DNA of 5,511 nt. It comes from DAONFI01 sp035403485. Lineage in GTDB: Bacteria; Planctomycetota; Phycisphaerae; SM23-33. Shown here piece after piece: positions 5,501-5,511 of this stretch. The stretch lies in NCBI GenBank assembly GCA_964536835.1, contig CAZIAZ010000077.1:1-5511 (forward strand). Direction: 5' to 3'. The position numbers and the translations under genes were made by a program. A model generated the notes under the pieces. That model made no database searches and had not been told where the DNA came from. It saw only the letters and a list, made by a program, of their open reading frames with translations. Numbering within the stretch: the first letter of the stretch is position 1; every line of letters begins with the position of its first letter.

Positions 5501-5511
5501 ATGAAAGTATC

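Overview
The window looks like a piece of a bacterial chromosome from the Planctomycetota, most likely the anaerobic class Phycisphaerae. Two things suggest this. The first is a pseudopilin-like protein with the FTLIELLVVIAIIALL leader and a short, Ser/Thr-rich globular domain, a type that is greatly expanded in planctomycetes and related phyla. The second is a long, vitamin B12-dependent (class II) ribonucleotide reductase, common in anaerobes. The taxonomic call is inference from protein style, not from a search.

Layout. Positions 2-52 (+) hold the last codons of a gene that enters from the left. It is followed by an 11-bp inverted repeat (50-129) and a strong bidirectional terminator (149-184), which separates it from the convergent nrdJ gene. 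nrdJ (3266 down to 237, minus strand) fills more than half of the window and appears complete, with all expected catalytic cysteines and the C-terminal cysteine-rich tail.

Upstream of nrdJ is the best regulatory signal in the window. A sigma70-type promoter (3554-3582, minus strand) is overlapped by two NrdR-box-like palindromes spaced exactly 31 bp apart, with one box on the -10 and one on the -35. Between this promoter and the nrdJ start lies a leader of about 280 nt. It is GC-rich compared with the AT-rich DNA beyond the promoter and contains several nested and mutually exclusive helices. It does not match the cobalamin riboswitch consensus that I know, so it is a candidate undescribed structured RNA or attenuator on a B12-dependent enzyme.

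The interval 3600-4602 has no convincing protein gene. It contains a near-consensus forward promoter (3856-3884), two related hairpins (3904-3938 and 4083-4120), a terminator-like stem-loop (4392-4424), and one copy of a 19-bp sequence that recurs directly in front of the pseudopilin gene. The interval could be a long untranslated leader, a small-RNA locus or decayed DNA; the sequence alone does not decide.

The right end holds the complete pseudopilin-like gene (4603-5394, +), which has a good ribosome binding site. Three successive stem-loops follow it (5389-5411, 5433-5462, 5481-5500). nrdJ and the pseudopilin gene are divergently oriented, about 1.3 kb apart, and there is no sign that they work together.
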